Source: Maritalea porphyrae (GTDB lineage: Bacteria; Pseudomonadota; Alphaproteobacteria; Rhizobiales; Devosiaceae). Taken from it: 64,000 nt of DNA. The stretch is from the NCBI RefSeq assembly GCF_030159895.1, contig NZ_BSNI01000002.1, positions 250,039 through 314,038 of the forward strand, in the 5' to 3' direction. Position numbers and translations under genes: made by a program. Below, in pieces: positions 45,424-55,012 of the stretch (position 1 is the stretch's first letter; each line of letters begins with the position of its first letter). The notes under the pieces are model-generated. The model searched no databases. It was given only the letters and a program-made list of their open reading frames with translations, and was not told the origin of the DNA.

Positions 45424-46305
45424 ATGCAGGATCAAGATCTAAATCATGTGTTTGAACATGAGCGCAAAAGACTGTTTGGGCTTGCCTATCGCATGTTGGG
45501 CTCAGTCGCTGACGCTGAAGACATGGTGCAAGACGCATTTGTGCGGTGGAGCAAGGTGGATTTTCCAACCATCAATAACCCGCAAGCGTTCCTCACCACC
45601 ATCATCACACGCCTGTCGCTTGATCACTTGAAATCGGCGAAAACCAAACGAGAAAAGTATGTTGGTGAGTGGTTGCCTGAGCCCCTATTGTCTGAAACAG
45701 CAGAAGGACCTGATGAAATTGCGCAGAAAGCGGACGACATCTCCTTTGCGCTCATGTTCACGCTGGAAAAGCTCTCCGCCCCAGAACGCGCCGCCTTTTT
45801 GCTGCACGACATATTTGATTTATCGTTTGAGGAAATCGCCAAAACACTTGATCGTAGTGAAGCGTCTTGCCGCAAACTTGCATCCCGCGCGCGCCAAAAG
45901 GTGCGAACCGACGGCGGTGAAACACTGCCACGCCCCGCAAATGAGCCGCTAGTTGCCTCATTTCTGACCGCTCTGAAAACAGGCGAATTGGAGGAATTTG
46001 TAGATTTTATCGCAGAAGACGCCGTGTTGTTCAGCGATGGTGGCGGCATCAAATCAGCAACTTTGCTCCCCATCTATGGGCGCGACAAAATTATGCGCTT
46101 CTTCTTCGGCGTCACCAAGAAATTCGGCCGGCCGGGCCCTGATGACATCAGACCCACAACCATCAATGGCGCACCCGGCTTGTTGGTTCGCGATGAAGAG
46201 GGCGACATACAAGCCTGGTCCATGTCCTGGACAGCGGATGGCCAAATCGCCAAGATTTATATCATCCGCAACCCAGAAAAACTAAGCCATGTGACGTTTG
46301 ATTAG
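45424..46305 (+). CDS. ECF41-family RNA polymerase sigma factor
   Basis: This 293-aa sigma has region 2 (RLFGLAYRMLGSVADAEDMVQDAFVRW), region 4 (LSFEEIAKTLDRSEASCRKLASRAR) and a C-terminal SnoaL-like domain of about 115 residues. ECF41 hallmarks are visible: WLPEP at 83-87 in the linker, DGGG at 205-208 and NPEK at 283-286. In this group the C-terminal domain replaces a separate anti-sigma and tunes activity. AAAGGAG precedes ATG 45424. It converges on the next gene with a 4-bp overlap. Confidence 0.93.
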   Translation: MQDQDLNHVFEHERKRLFGLAYRMLGSVADAEDMVQDAFVRWSKVDFPTINNPQAFLTTIITRLSLDHLKSAKTKREKYVGEWLPEPLLSETAEGPDEIAQKADDISFALMFTLEKLSAPERAAFLLHDIFDLSFEEIAKTLDRSEASCRKLASRARQKVRTDGGETLPRPANEPLVASFLTALKTGELEEFVDFIAEDAVLFSDGGGIKSATLLPIYGRDKIMRFFFGVTKKFGRPGPDDIRPTTINGAPGLLVRDEEGDIQAWSMSWTADGQIAKIYIIRNPEKLSHVTFD

Positions 46306-47141
46306 GCCATGGCTTCTTGTGATTGACGATTTTGCACCAAAGCTTTGTAAAGCTCTGACAAAAGGCCTACACCAAACATTGTAATCAGCCATGTTTCAAT
46401 TGAACCAACGACAAAGCCCAAAATGCTCGTCGCATTGACATATCTAATTTCACCTGACCCAAAAATCTGTTCTGTTGTTGAGATTACTATCGTGTAGATC
46501 AGCGCTGCCATGACAACCAACATCAAAACTTCAACCCCGTTCGATTTGGTAATGCCCCAAGATTGAGAAAAGCCAATTCGATTTTCACCAGTCTTGCTTT
46601 GATCAATTGCAATCGAGGGCAAAATCAAACCCAAATATGTAAATGGGAGTAACACCGCCAATTGGATCATAAAATTCACGCCAATCGCATTATATCCGAT
46701 CAACTCTTGGTCCACGTTCGCCGGGTCAGCATAAACAAAAATGGTTGGTATTACGGCAATTGGAATAGCTATGAGTGAAAGCAGAAAACCTGCCCAAAAA
46801 TACTGCCCCCATGGCCAATCTTTCTCAAGCATAAGCAGTCTACTTGGCTGCCAGCCATTGATCAAAAAACGATGCCAACCAATAGCCATTACGCTAAAGC
46901 CGGCAAGGCAAACTGCAGCATATATTACCCCATAAAGCAGGTTCAAAACCATACCCTGCGCGAACATGAAAGGGAGATAATCAATGGCCCCCGTTGTAGG
47001 ATCAACAATCGGCGATTGAATGACATATGGTAACGTTAGAACAACAATTATCGGCCACCAAAAGCCGCTTACTTTAAACGCCACATCCCAATTATTGATA
47101 ATAGCCAAAAAGCTGCGTTTGATGATCTCTACGCTCAGCAT
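46302..47141 (-). CDS. Polytopic membrane protein, unknown
   Basis: This 279-aa protein has about six membrane segments (for example GFWWPIIVVLTLPYVI, LNLLYGVIYAAVCLAGFSVMAIG, FWAGFLLSLIAIPIAVIPTIFVY, VLMLVVMAALIYTIVIS). The layout resembles uncharacterised integral membrane proteins near alphaproteobacterial DUF2189-type genes, but I cannot name a family. It ends 4 bp inside the sigma-factor gene, convergently. Confidence 0.75.
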   Translation of the reverse strand: MLSVEIIKRSFLAIINNWDVAFKVSGFWWPIIVVLTLPYVIQSPIVDPTTGAIDYLPFMFAQGMVLNLLYGVIYAAVCLAGFSVMAIGWHRFLINGWQPSRLLMLEKDWPWGQYFWAGFLLSLIAIPIAVIPTIFVYADPANVDQELIGYNAIGVNFMIQLAVLLPFTYLGLILPSIAIDQSKTGENRIGFSQSWGITKSNGVEVLMLVVMAALIYTIVISTTEQIFGSGEIRYVNATSILGFVVGSIETWLITMFGVGLLSELYKALVQNRQSQEAMA

Positions 47142-47299
47142 AAATACTCCAAAAATAAATCAAAAAATCGAGCACAATCTGTCGTTTCGGCACCTTGGCG
47201 TCAAGAAGGATTTTACGTAGTTATGGTGCCCTCTTCCCACCTTTCACCTAAATGCAACGCGCTGTCACACCCAGCTCTTCACATTGAAATTGACAAAAA

Positions 47300-47314
47300 G
47301 AACAAAACATGAAC
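47300..47314 (+). promoter_or_regulatory. LexA (SOS) box upstream of imuA
   Basis: GAAC-AAAACAT-GAAC, exactly the alphaproteobacterial direct-repeat LexA site GAAC-N7-GAAC, 71 bp before the imuA start codon. It should place the mutagenesis cassette under SOS control. Confidence 0.85.
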
Positions 47315-47384
47315 ATTTAAGGAGTCTGGAATTTATAGAGTCGGATCAAGGCTCTATCACATAAAGCGTTCAAAGGGCCAGACT

Positions 47385-48293
47385 ATGCCTACTAGAGAAA
47401 AACATAAGGAGCTTGATAATTTACGCCAGCATGTGCGCAATCTAGAACGTGCTGACATGCAAAAACACAGCGCAGGGTCCGTGCAAACGGCAACAGTGGC
47501 CAAGCACTTTGCTCCAGCCAATGATGATAAGCCACCAAAGCCGCTCCAACTGCCGCCCCTCCCCACAAAGGCGCAGGGCTTGGTGGCCACCCAATTGCCA
47601 CAACTGGTCCCAAACCTCACCTCAGACATTTTAACCCAACCGGTTTTGCATGAGGTGCACGCCAAAAACTACGGAGATCCGGCCAGCACCAGCTTTTTAC
47701 TGTTAGCACTTAAAAACCTGCTTGCTCACCATGCTGGCGACACCCCAATTCTATGGGCAAGCACCCGCCATCAAACCCATGATAGAGGTCAAATTTTTGC
47801 CCCCGGTTTGCGATCATTTGGTCTAAACCCAAACCGCTTCATAATGGTCAACACCAAAAGCGACACAGAGCTTTTGTGGGTTTTGGAAGAGGCCACTCGC
47901 GTCCAAAGCTTTGCCGCTGTGATTGGTCATATTAATGATTTAAGCTTCACCCAAACAAGACGCTTATCGCTGGCCACCCAACAAGGGGTTACACCCCTTT
48001 TTTTGCATCGACCACACCATTGCCATGGGGCAAGCGCAGCCTTTTCCCGTTGGCAAATTGAAAGCCAACTAAGCACCCAAAACCCTTTTGATGAACGCGC
48101 GCCCGGCACAAGGCGACTGCGTGCAGAGCTTTTGCGATGTCGCACCGGGCAAACCGGATCATGGAACCTAGAATATGAAACATCGACGTATCCTTTGCTT
48201 ATGGTTCCCGCAGCTGCCAATCGAAAATTTGCGCCTCATGTGGCGCCAAACCCATCCCGCCGCGCCAAAGATGGCCACGGGTTCGCCAGCTAA
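47385..48293 (+). CDS. imuA: ImuA, SOS mutagenesis accessory protein
   Basis: ImuA is a RecA-like accessory factor needed with ImuB and DnaE2 for damage-induced mutagenesis. The 302-aa protein has a poorly conserved N-terminus and a RecA-like core (STSFLLLALKNLL; GLRSFGLNPNRFIMVNTKSDTELLWVLEEA; RTGQTGSWNLEY near the end). The family is recognised mainly by order imuA-imuB-dnaE2. Its 3' end overlaps imuB by 119 bp, an unusually long overlap in another frame. Confidence 0.85.
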   Translation: MPTREKHKELDNLRQHVRNLERADMQKHSAGSVQTATVAKHFAPANDDKPPKPLQLPPLPTKAQGLVATQLPQLVPNLTSDILTQPVLHEVHAKNYGDPASTSFLLLALKNLLAHHAGDTPILWASTRHQTHDRGQIFAPGLRSFGLNPNRFIMVNTKSDTELLWVLEEATRVQSFAAVIGHINDLSFTQTRRLSLATQQGVTPLFLHRPHHCHGASAAFSRWQIESQLSTQNPFDERAPGTRRLRAELLRCRTGQTGSWNLEYETSTYPLLMVPAAANRKFAPHVAPNPSRRAKDGHGFAS

Positions 48294-49782
48294 AGGAAGT
48301 TCCAAAACAAAACTGCAAAAGAAACCTTTGGCTTTGTTGGAACAAACACCAAAAGGCATCAAAATCTTCGCCGTCAATCCTGCGGCCAGCCAAGCTGGGG
48401 TGCGCACCGGTATGCGCTTAAATGATGCCAAGGCGATATGTCATAATCTTGAAACATTACATCATGAGCCTGAGGCCGATCAAAAGCTATTAATGCGCCG
48501 CGCCGCTTGGTTGCTACGCTTTTCCCCCATTATCGTACCGCATCTGCCAGATGTGATTTTTCTAGACATTACCGGCTGCGACCACCTTTTTGGAGGTGAG
48601 TACAACATGTTGCATCAAATCCATACCGAACTGCAAAAACTTGGCCACGCTGTACGTTTAGGGCTAGGTGATACAATCGGCGCAGCTTGGGCTTTGGCCA
48701 AATATGAGAAAAACAACAAAACCATTTTGCCGCCCGGCGAGCCACATCAAGGCTTAGCCTTTCTACCCGTTACCGCCCTACGCCTCACCCCTGAGCAGGC
48801 CAATGCTCTCTATCAATTAGGATTAAAAAATATCGGTCAATTATTCGATCTGCCGCGCGCCAGCCTTACCCGTCGATTCCCTGAACCCGATCACGGCGAA
48901 GCTGTACTTAAGCGTCTCGACCAAGCCGTAGGAAGCTATGAAGAACCACTCATAGCCCCGGAGCATCAACCAGATTTCCGTTTCACCGCGGCCCCTATCG
49001 ATCCCTTCATCGACTTACCCACCATTGAGCGCAGTTTTTATGAATTGCTCGATCAATTGTTCGCGCTTTTAGATAAACTCCAACAAGGCGTGCTGCACTT
49101 ACGACTTGATTGTTTTTTTGGCGATGGGAAAATTAAAAGCTTTCCCATTCGGCTTGCTCAGCCCAGCCGCTCAAAGCCACACATCAAACGTCTATTTGAC
49201 GAAAAGCTGGTCACCATTGACCCCGGATTTGGCATTGACGCATTAGTGTTAAACGCCAACAAAATTGATCAACTGCCTGCCCATCAACTCCAGCTAGATA
49301 CCTACACTCAAACCACGCGACAAGATGAAAATCTTTCCCCATTACTCGACCGGGTCGCCAACCGGATTGGCCCCGGCGCTGTTTATCGCCTTGCCCCGCG
49401 TGAGAGTCATCTGCCCGAGCAGTCGCAAAAAACCGTACATCCATTGAAACCTCAAGATTGGGAAAAATGGCCACATAATTTACGTCGCCCCGCCATGCTT
49501 TTTACCCATCCCGAACCAATTGAGGTGATCGCTCAAGTTCCCGAAGGACCCCCGATAAAATTCTTATGGCGCAAAGTGCTTCGACACATTGTTTATGCTC
49601 AAGGTCCTGAACGCATCCTACCTGAATGGTGGGCTGATCTGGCCGACAGGTTGCGGGTGCGCGATTACTTTGAAATCGAAGATCATAAGGGCCTTCGCTA
49701 CTGGGTTTTTCGTGAAGGACATTATGATGACCCTATGGAAAAAGGTGCACCTGCATGGCGTTTGCATGGGTTGTTTGCATGA
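48175..49782 (+). CDS. imuB: ImuB, catalytically altered Y-family polymerase
   Basis: This 535-aa Y-family polymerase relative begins ILCLWFPQLPIENL, typical of ImuB, and lacks the catalytic acidic triad of DinB. DVIFLDITGCDHLFGGE and LGLGDTIGAAWALAKY follow. ImuB acts as a scaffold linking the beta clamp to DnaE2. The C-terminal region reads PEWWADLADRLRVRDYFEIED. The start ATG 48175 lies inside imuA. It is followed by dnaE2 after 66 bp. Confidence 0.93.
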   Translation: MKHRRILCLWFPQLPIENLRLMWRQTHPAAPKMATGSPAKGSSKTKLQKKPLALLEQTPKGIKIFAVNPAASQAGVRTGMRLNDAKAICHNLETLHHEPEADQKLLMRRAAWLLRFSPIIVPHLPDVIFLDITGCDHLFGGEYNMLHQIHTELQKLGHAVRLGLGDTIGAAWALAKYEKNNKTILPPGEPHQGLAFLPVTALRLTPEQANALYQLGLKNIGQLFDLPRASLTRRFPEPDHGEAVLKRLDQAVGSYEEPLIAPEHQPDFRFTAAPIDPFIDLPTIERSFYELLDQLFALLDKLQQGVLHLRLDCFFGDGKIKSFPIRLAQPSRSKPHIKRLFDEKLVTIDPGFGIDALVLNANKIDQLPAHQLQLDTYTQTTRQDENLSPLLDRVANRIGPGAVYRLAPRESHLPEQSQKTVHPLKPQDWEKWPHNLRRPAMLFTHPEPIEVIAQVPEGPPIKFLWRKVLRHIVYAQGPERILPEWWADLADRLRVRDYFEIEDHKGLRYWVFREGHYDDPMEKGAPAWRLHGLFA

Positions 49783-49848
49783 GCACTTTTAACAAAAGCC
49801 GCATAGCTATTACACGCACGAAAATGCGAGCAAAGAGAGTGTGACGTA

Positions 49849-52800
49849 ATGTATGCAGAACTCCAAACCACCTCAAACTATTCCTTCTTGCGTGGCGGCT
49901 CACATCCTGGCGAGCTGGTGGCCACCGGTTATATGAAAGCCTTAACCGCCATCGCTGTTACCGACCGCAACTCTTTTGCTGGCATTGTGCGCGCCCATCG
50001 CGAAGCGCGACACATCGAAGATTTCAAACTTGTCGTTGGTCTTCGGATTGACTTAGAAGATGGTTATAGCCTTCTCGCTTACCCCAAAAACCGCGATGCT
50101 TTCGGGCGACTATGCACCATGCTGTCTGTCGGCAAAATGCGCGCGGAAAAAGGTGAATGCCATTTACAATTTGAGGATGTAGTGAACCACTGTCGTGACA
50201 GTATTTTTGCTCTAATTCCACCTGAAAAAATAACCCAAACCGACATTCAGCAAATGGGCAAAATGGCCAAGGCATTACCCAAACCCGTCTATTTGGTTGC
50301 CAGTTCATTATATCGTGGTAACGACCGAGCACACATCGCCATGCTCAATAGCCTTTCAATCCAATTGAGCACACAGCTTTTGGCGACCAATAATGTGCTT
50401 TACCACGACAAATCTCGTCGGCCATTGCAAGATGTGCTGACATGTATTCGCGAGAAAACCACCATCGACAAAGCTGGTTTTCTGCTCTCAGCTAATGCCG
50501 AACGCCACCTCAAACGTCCTGAAGAAATGGCACAGCTTTTTGAAGGGTTTGAACATGCATTAGACGCCTCCCTAGAAATTACGCGCGCCTGCACCTTCAA
50601 CTTGTCTGAACTTAAATATGAATACCCAGAAGAAACCGTCCCAAAAGGCACAACAGCGCAAGAATATTTAGAACAAATCACATGGGAGGGCGCCAATTGG
50701 CGTTACCCACAGGGCATACCCGATAAAATCAAAACCAATATTGAAAAAGAATTTAAACTGATCGCACAAAAACAATATGCACCCTATTTTCTCACGGTTT
50801 ATGACATCGTCAAATATGCCCGAACTCCCCAGCCGGATAAGGGTCGGTTTGATGAAATACTGTGCCAGGGACGCGGCTCTGCAGCAAACTCTACTGTTTG
50901 CTATTGCTTGGGCATTACCTCAGTTGACCCAAACGAACTAGATCTCTTATTCGAGCGCTTCATCACGGAAAATCGAAACGAACCACCTGACATCGATGTG
51001 GATTTTGAACATGAGCGCCGTGAAGAAGTCATCCAATATATTTATCAGCGATTTGGTCGTCATCGCGCAGGTCTCACCGCCACTGTAATCACCTATCGAT
51101 CCCGCTCCGCCATCCGCGAAGTCGGAAAGGTAATGGGGCTGACCGAAGATGTAACTGCCGCTATGGCTTCCACTATTTGGGGATCGTGGGGCAAAGGGGC
51201 AGACAAACATATCGATCAATCGGGTCTTGATTTTGAAGACCCTTATTTGGTGCGCGTGATCGAGCTCACCCGCGAACTAATCGGCTTCCCCCGGCACCTA
51301 TCGCAACATGTAGGCGGATTTGTTTTAACTGAGCGCCCCCTTATCGAAACCGTACCCATCGGCAATGCCGCCATGGACGATAGAACCTTCATTGAGTGGG
51401 ACAAAGATGACATTGAAACGTTGGGCATTCTCAAAGTCGATATACTCGCTTTGGGCATGCTCACCTGCATTCGCAAAGCCTTTGATCTGTTGCGCGCCCA
51501 CTACAATATCGACCACACCCTGGCTTCAATCGAACACAACGATATGCCAGTTTACGACATGATCTGCCGCGCGGATACGCTAGGTGTTTTCCAAATTGAA
51601 AGCCGCGCGCAAATGAGCATGTTGCCCCGTCTATTGCCACGTCGTTTTTACGATCTGGTGATTGAAGTAGCGATTGTCCGCCCAGGACCAATTCAAGGAG
51701 ATATGGTCCACCCCTATTTGCGCCGCCGTAAAGGGCTTGAACCTGTGGAGTTCCCCTCACCCGATCCGAAATCGGGGCCACCTGATGAACTTGAACAGAT
51801 ATTGGGTAAAACCTTAGGCGTGCCATTGTTTCAAGAACAAGCCATGCGCATTGCAATGGATGCGGCCAAATTCTCCCCAAAAGAACTGGATGAATTGCGC
51901 CACGCCATGGCAACCTTTCGACGCTCAGGCACAATCCACACGCTAGAAGAGCGCATGGTCAAACGCATGGTCATACGTGGTTATGATGAAGAATTCGCCC
52001 AGCGTTGCTTCAACCAAATCAAGGGCTTTTCCGAATATGGCTTCCCCGAAAGCCATTCAGCCAGTTTTTCCTTGCTTGTCTATGTGTCGTGCTGGCTCAA
52101 ACATTATCATCCCGATGTGTTCGCTGCAGCTTTGCTAAATTCACAACCTATGGGCTTTTACGCGCCGGCACAGATTATCCGAGATGCAGCAGAACATAAT
52201 GTCAAAATCTTACCTGTTGATATCAACCATTCGCAATGGGATTACACATTGGAACCGGCACCGTATGAGGAATATGTCCCGCCTCCACCCGATCCCAACA
52301 AGATGCACACCCCACCGCCGGGCCAAGCAATTGATAAAAAATCTTTGCTGTGGCGCGCGCTCTATCCTCCTAAAAAATGGGCGTTGCGCATTGGTTTACG
52401 GCAAGTGGATGGCTTGCACAAACACTATGCTGAACAGCTGATTTCCGCCCGCGCACAACGCAAATTCACATCGGTCCAGGATCTGCATAAACGCGCCAAT
52501 CTGCGCATTTTCGATGTTGAGAAACTAGCAGAAGCCGACGCCTTCCGCTCTATCGGTTTAGATCGACGCCAAGCTAAGTGGGATGCACGCGCACTTACGC
52601 GCGCCAAACCATTACCTTTGTTTGATCAAGCCAATGCCGCGGAACAGGGAGACGAGCAGCAAGCAAAACTGCCTCAAATGCGTTTGTCCGAACATGTCAT
52701 CGCAGATTACCAAGCTTTGCGTTTTTCGCTTAAAGCGCACCCAATGTCATTCTTACGCGAGAGCCTTTCAAAACGCCGCATCATCACCGCACAAGAAATT

Positions 52801-53217
52801 AGAAAGCTCCCCAACAATCGATGGGCTAGCACCGCCGGGATCATATTGGTGCGCCAACGTCCCGGCACAGCCAATGGGGTCGTATTCATCACACTAGAGG
52901 ACGAAACCGGGGTGACCAATCTCATCGTTTGGAGCAAGGTTTTGGAAAAATATCGCAAAGTGGTAATGACCGCCAAGTTTGTCGAGGTACATGGCCAAGT
53001 GCAAACAGAAGATAATGTGATGCATCTCGTGGTGCGCAAATTGGTTGATCGCACCCACTGGCTTGAAACCCTATCCAACCAACATATGCGTGATGTGCAC
53101 ACACCCGCCGACGAGGTCGTTTCAAATGTCGATTATGACAGCCGCATCAAACCAGACACCGCACCGCGCCACCCGCGCAATGTGCGGGTAATCCCGAAAT
53201 CAAGGGATTTTCATTAG
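49849..53217 (+). CDS. dnaE2: Error-prone DNA polymerase III alpha, DnaE2
   Basis: This replicative-type polymerase carries out translesion synthesis in the SOS response. It is 1122 aa: an N-terminal PHP domain (YAELQTTSNYSFLRGGSHPGELV), the palm with PDIDVDFEHERR and FQEQAM, fingers, and a C-terminal OB domain (GIILVRQRPGTANGVVFITLEDETG). The length and opening sequence distinguish it from DnaE1. A Pro-rich insertion lies near residues 800-830. It closes the imuA-imuB-dnaE2 cassette. Confidence 0.97.
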   Translation: MYAELQTTSNYSFLRGGSHPGELVATGYMKALTAIAVTDRNSFAGIVRAHREARHIEDFKLVVGLRIDLEDGYSLLAYPKNRDAFGRLCTMLSVGKMRAEKGECHLQFEDVVNHCRDSIFALIPPEKITQTDIQQMGKMAKALPKPVYLVASSLYRGNDRAHIAMLNSLSIQLSTQLLATNNVLYHDKSRRPLQDVLTCIREKTTIDKAGFLLSANAERHLKRPEEMAQLFEGFEHALDASLEITRACTFNLSELKYEYPEETVPKGTTAQEYLEQITWEGANWRYPQGIPDKIKTNIEKEFKLIAQKQYAPYFLTVYDIVKYARTPQPDKGRFDEILCQGRGSAANSTVCYCLGITSVDPNELDLLFERFITENRNEPPDIDVDFEHERREEVIQYIYQRFGRHRAGLTATVITYRSRSAIREVGKVMGLTEDVTAAMASTIWGSWGKGADKHIDQSGLDFEDPYLVRVIELTRELIGFPRHLSQHVGGFVLTERPLIETVPIGNAAMDDRTFIEWDKDDIETLGILKVDILALGMLTCIRKAFDLLRAHYNIDHTLASIEHNDMPVYDMICRADTLGVFQIESRAQMSMLPRLLPRRFYDLVIEVAIVRPGPIQGDMVHPYLRRRKGLEPVEFPSPDPKSGPPDELEQILGKTLGVPLFQEQAMRIAMDAAKFSPKELDELRHAMATFRRSGTIHTLEERMVKRMVIRGYDEEFAQRCFNQIKGFSEYGFPESHSASFSLLVYVSCWLKHYHPDVFAAALLNSQPMGFYAPAQIIRDAAEHNVKILPVDINHSQWDYTLEPAPYEEYVPPPPDPNKMHTPPPGQAIDKKSLLWRALYPPKKWALRIGLRQVDGLHKHYAEQLISARAQRKFTSVQDLHKRANLRIFDVEKLAEADAFRSIGLDRRQAKWDARALTRAKPLPLFDQANAAEQGDEQQAKLPQMRLSEHVIADYQALRFSLKAHPMSFLRESLSKRRIITAQEIRKLPNNRWASTAGIILVRQRPGTANGVVFITLEDETGVTNLIVWSKVLEKYRKVVMTAKFVEVHGQVQTEDNVMHLVVRKLVDRTHWLETLSNQHMRDVHTPADEVVSNVDYDSRIKPDTAPRHPRNVRVIPKSRDFH

Positions 53218-53240
53218 CGGCAACACACAGCACATCAAAG

Positions 53241-53307
53241 CCCTCATGGTGAGCTTGTCGAACCACGAGGGGCGGCATTCCATCCTTCGACAAGCTCAGG
53301 ATGAGGG
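53241..53307. repeat. REP-like inverted repeat
   Basis: CCCTCAT..TGAGCTTGTCGAA at the left pairs with TTCGACAAGCTCA..ATGAGGG at the right around a 23-nt middle. The TTCGACAAGCTCAGG core resembles dispersed palindromic repeats seen in many proteobacterial genomes. It sits between the convergent dnaE2 and flavoprotein genes and may end transcription from both. Confidence 0.75.
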
Positions 53308-53390
53308 TAGAGATTGGCGCTAGCCCTTGGGCGCCAATTGGCGGGGGTGCCGGGGTCGGGGGCAACGCGACCAACGGCGGCGCGAATATG

Positions 53391-54572
53391 TTAAACACTA
53401 TTTCCAGCAACCCAGCCAGACGACCAAGCCCATTGAAAATTGTAGCCGCCAAGCCAACCGGTCATATCCACGACTTCGCCAATGAAATAAAGTCCGGGCA
53501 CGTCTTTGGCTTCCATGGTTTTATTGTCAAGCGCATCGGTCGACACGCCGCCAAGCGTCACCTCTGCGGTGCGATAGCCTTCTGACCCCGTGGGTTTAAT
53601 CCGCCAATGATTAATTTGGTCGGCAACCCGTTGCAGTTTTTTGTCATTTAAGTCGGCCAAGCGTCCATCTGTTGCGGATTGGGAAAGCACAAACCCCACC
53701 AGCTTCTTTGGCAAATACTGTGCCAATAGGGTCTGAATTTCTTGCTTGCCGTTATCCTGCCGCGCTTGTTTGAGAACCGCCAGAATGTCCAAATCAGGCA
53801 ACATCGCAATTTTGATTTCATCCCCTTCCCGCCAATACGAAGATATTTGCAGAATTGACGGGCCAGAAAGCCCACGATGGGTAAACAACATTGCCTCAGA
53901 AAAACTCACTTTGCCGTGGCTGACCACCGCATCGTCCACCGAAATGCCAGACAGCTCTTTCGTGCCTGACAAGATTGAAGGGTCAAATGTCAGCGGCACC
54001 AAAGCGGGACGCGTTTGCACAATGTCTAGCCCAAAATGCTGCGCCACTTCGTAGCCCAACCCGCTAGCTCCCATCTTCGGAATCGATTTGCCGCCACAGG
54101 CGACAACCAGCTTGTCAGCTTGGTAATGCACCCCATCAATCGTGAGGTGAAAGTGCGCGTCCATCTTGGCAATATGCGTCACCTCAACGCCCAGTTTCAT
54201 CACCACGCCAGCTTCGCGCATATCATCAACCAACATGTCAATAATTTGCTGGGCGCTCTCATCACAAAACAATTGCCCGAGCGTTTTTTCGTGAAAAGCA
54301 ATACCCCGTGCCCGCACACGCTCAATGAAATCGTGCTGACTGAACCTCTTAAGGGGCGAGATCGCAAAGCGCGAGTTTTCGCTCAAAAACTGCTTATAGC
54401 TGGTGTTGATGTTGGTGAAGTTGCAGCGCCCGCCGCCTGAAATCCGGATCTTTTCACCCGGCTTTTTCGCATGATCCACAATCAGCACATCGCGCCCGCG
54501 CTTGCCCGCCTCCGTGGCACACATCATGCCCGCAGCGCCCGCACCGATTATGATCACATCATGTTTTTTCAC
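53391..54572 (-). CDS. HI0933/BaiN-like FAD-dependent oxidoreductase
   Basis: This 393-aa flavoprotein begins DVIIIGAGAAGMMCATEAGKRG (dinucleotide motif), with RISGGGRCNFTN at about 45-56 and a C-terminal GLYFIGEVVDMTGWLGGYNFQWAWSSG. These identify the HI0933/YhiN group. Physiological substrates are not established for most members. It begins at GTG 54572; no ATG lies closer to the conserved motif. It diverges from the FMN-riboswitch leader. Confidence 0.93.
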   Translation of the reverse strand: MKKHDVIIIGAGAAGMMCATEAGKRGRDVLIVDHAKKPGEKIRISGGGRCNFTNINTSYKQFLSENSRFAISPLKRFSQHDFIERVRARGIAFHEKTLGQLFCDESAQQIIDMLVDDMREAGVVMKLGVEVTHIAKMDAHFHLTIDGVHYQADKLVVACGGKSIPKMGASGLGYEVAQHFGLDIVQTRPALVPLTFDPSILSGTKELSGISVDDAVVSHGKVSFSEAMLFTHRGLSGPSILQISSYWREGDEIKIAMLPDLDILAVLKQARQDNGKQEIQTLLAQYLPKKLVGFVLSQSATDGRLADLNDKKLQRVADQINHWRIKPTGSEGYRTAEVTLGGVSTDALDNKTMEAKDVPGLYFIGEVVDMTGWLGGYNFQWAWSSGWVAGNSV

Positions 54573-54747
54573 TTTATATCCCGCACAAAAGACTTCGCAA
54601 CAAACATGGCACCAAAACCCCTATAAAGGTATAAAAAGTCAACCATTGTGCACATTTGCAAAATGGTTTTCCCCATTCGGCGCTTGTCGGCGCGCTCCTT
54701 CACATGCTAAAAACTGCCTCGCTGTTGAAATAGCTCAGCAGCATAAC

Positions 54748-54897
54748 CTTCTCAGGGCGGGGCGAAATTCCCCACCGGCGGTAACTTGAATTTTCAAGAA
54801 GCCCGCGAGCGCTTCAGTTCTTTTTTGAAGGATTGAGGGTCCAGCAGATCTGGTGCAACTCCAGAGCCGACGGTCATAGTCCGGATGAGAGAGAAGG
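54748..54897 (+). promoter_or_regulatory. FMN riboswitch (RFN element)
   Basis: The conserved RFN blocks appear in order: TCAGGGCGGGGCGAAATTCC, CCACCGGCGGTAA, AGCCCGCGAGCGC, GGTCCAGCAGATCTGGT, CCAGAGCCGACGGTCATAGT and CCGGATGAGAGAAGG-type end. A further 9-bp hairpin CCACAATTG/CAATTGTGG (54925-54946) lies between it and the transporter start and may belong to the expression platform. Confidence 0.97.
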
Positions 54898-55012
54898 GGT
54901 TGAAGAATGCCAACGCCACCCTTGCCACAATTGTGCGCAATTGTGGGTCGTCTAGCATTTCATGCTCCCAATCGCGCCCTGATTCATAAGAGTTCTTGGA
55001 AAGGAACGAAAA

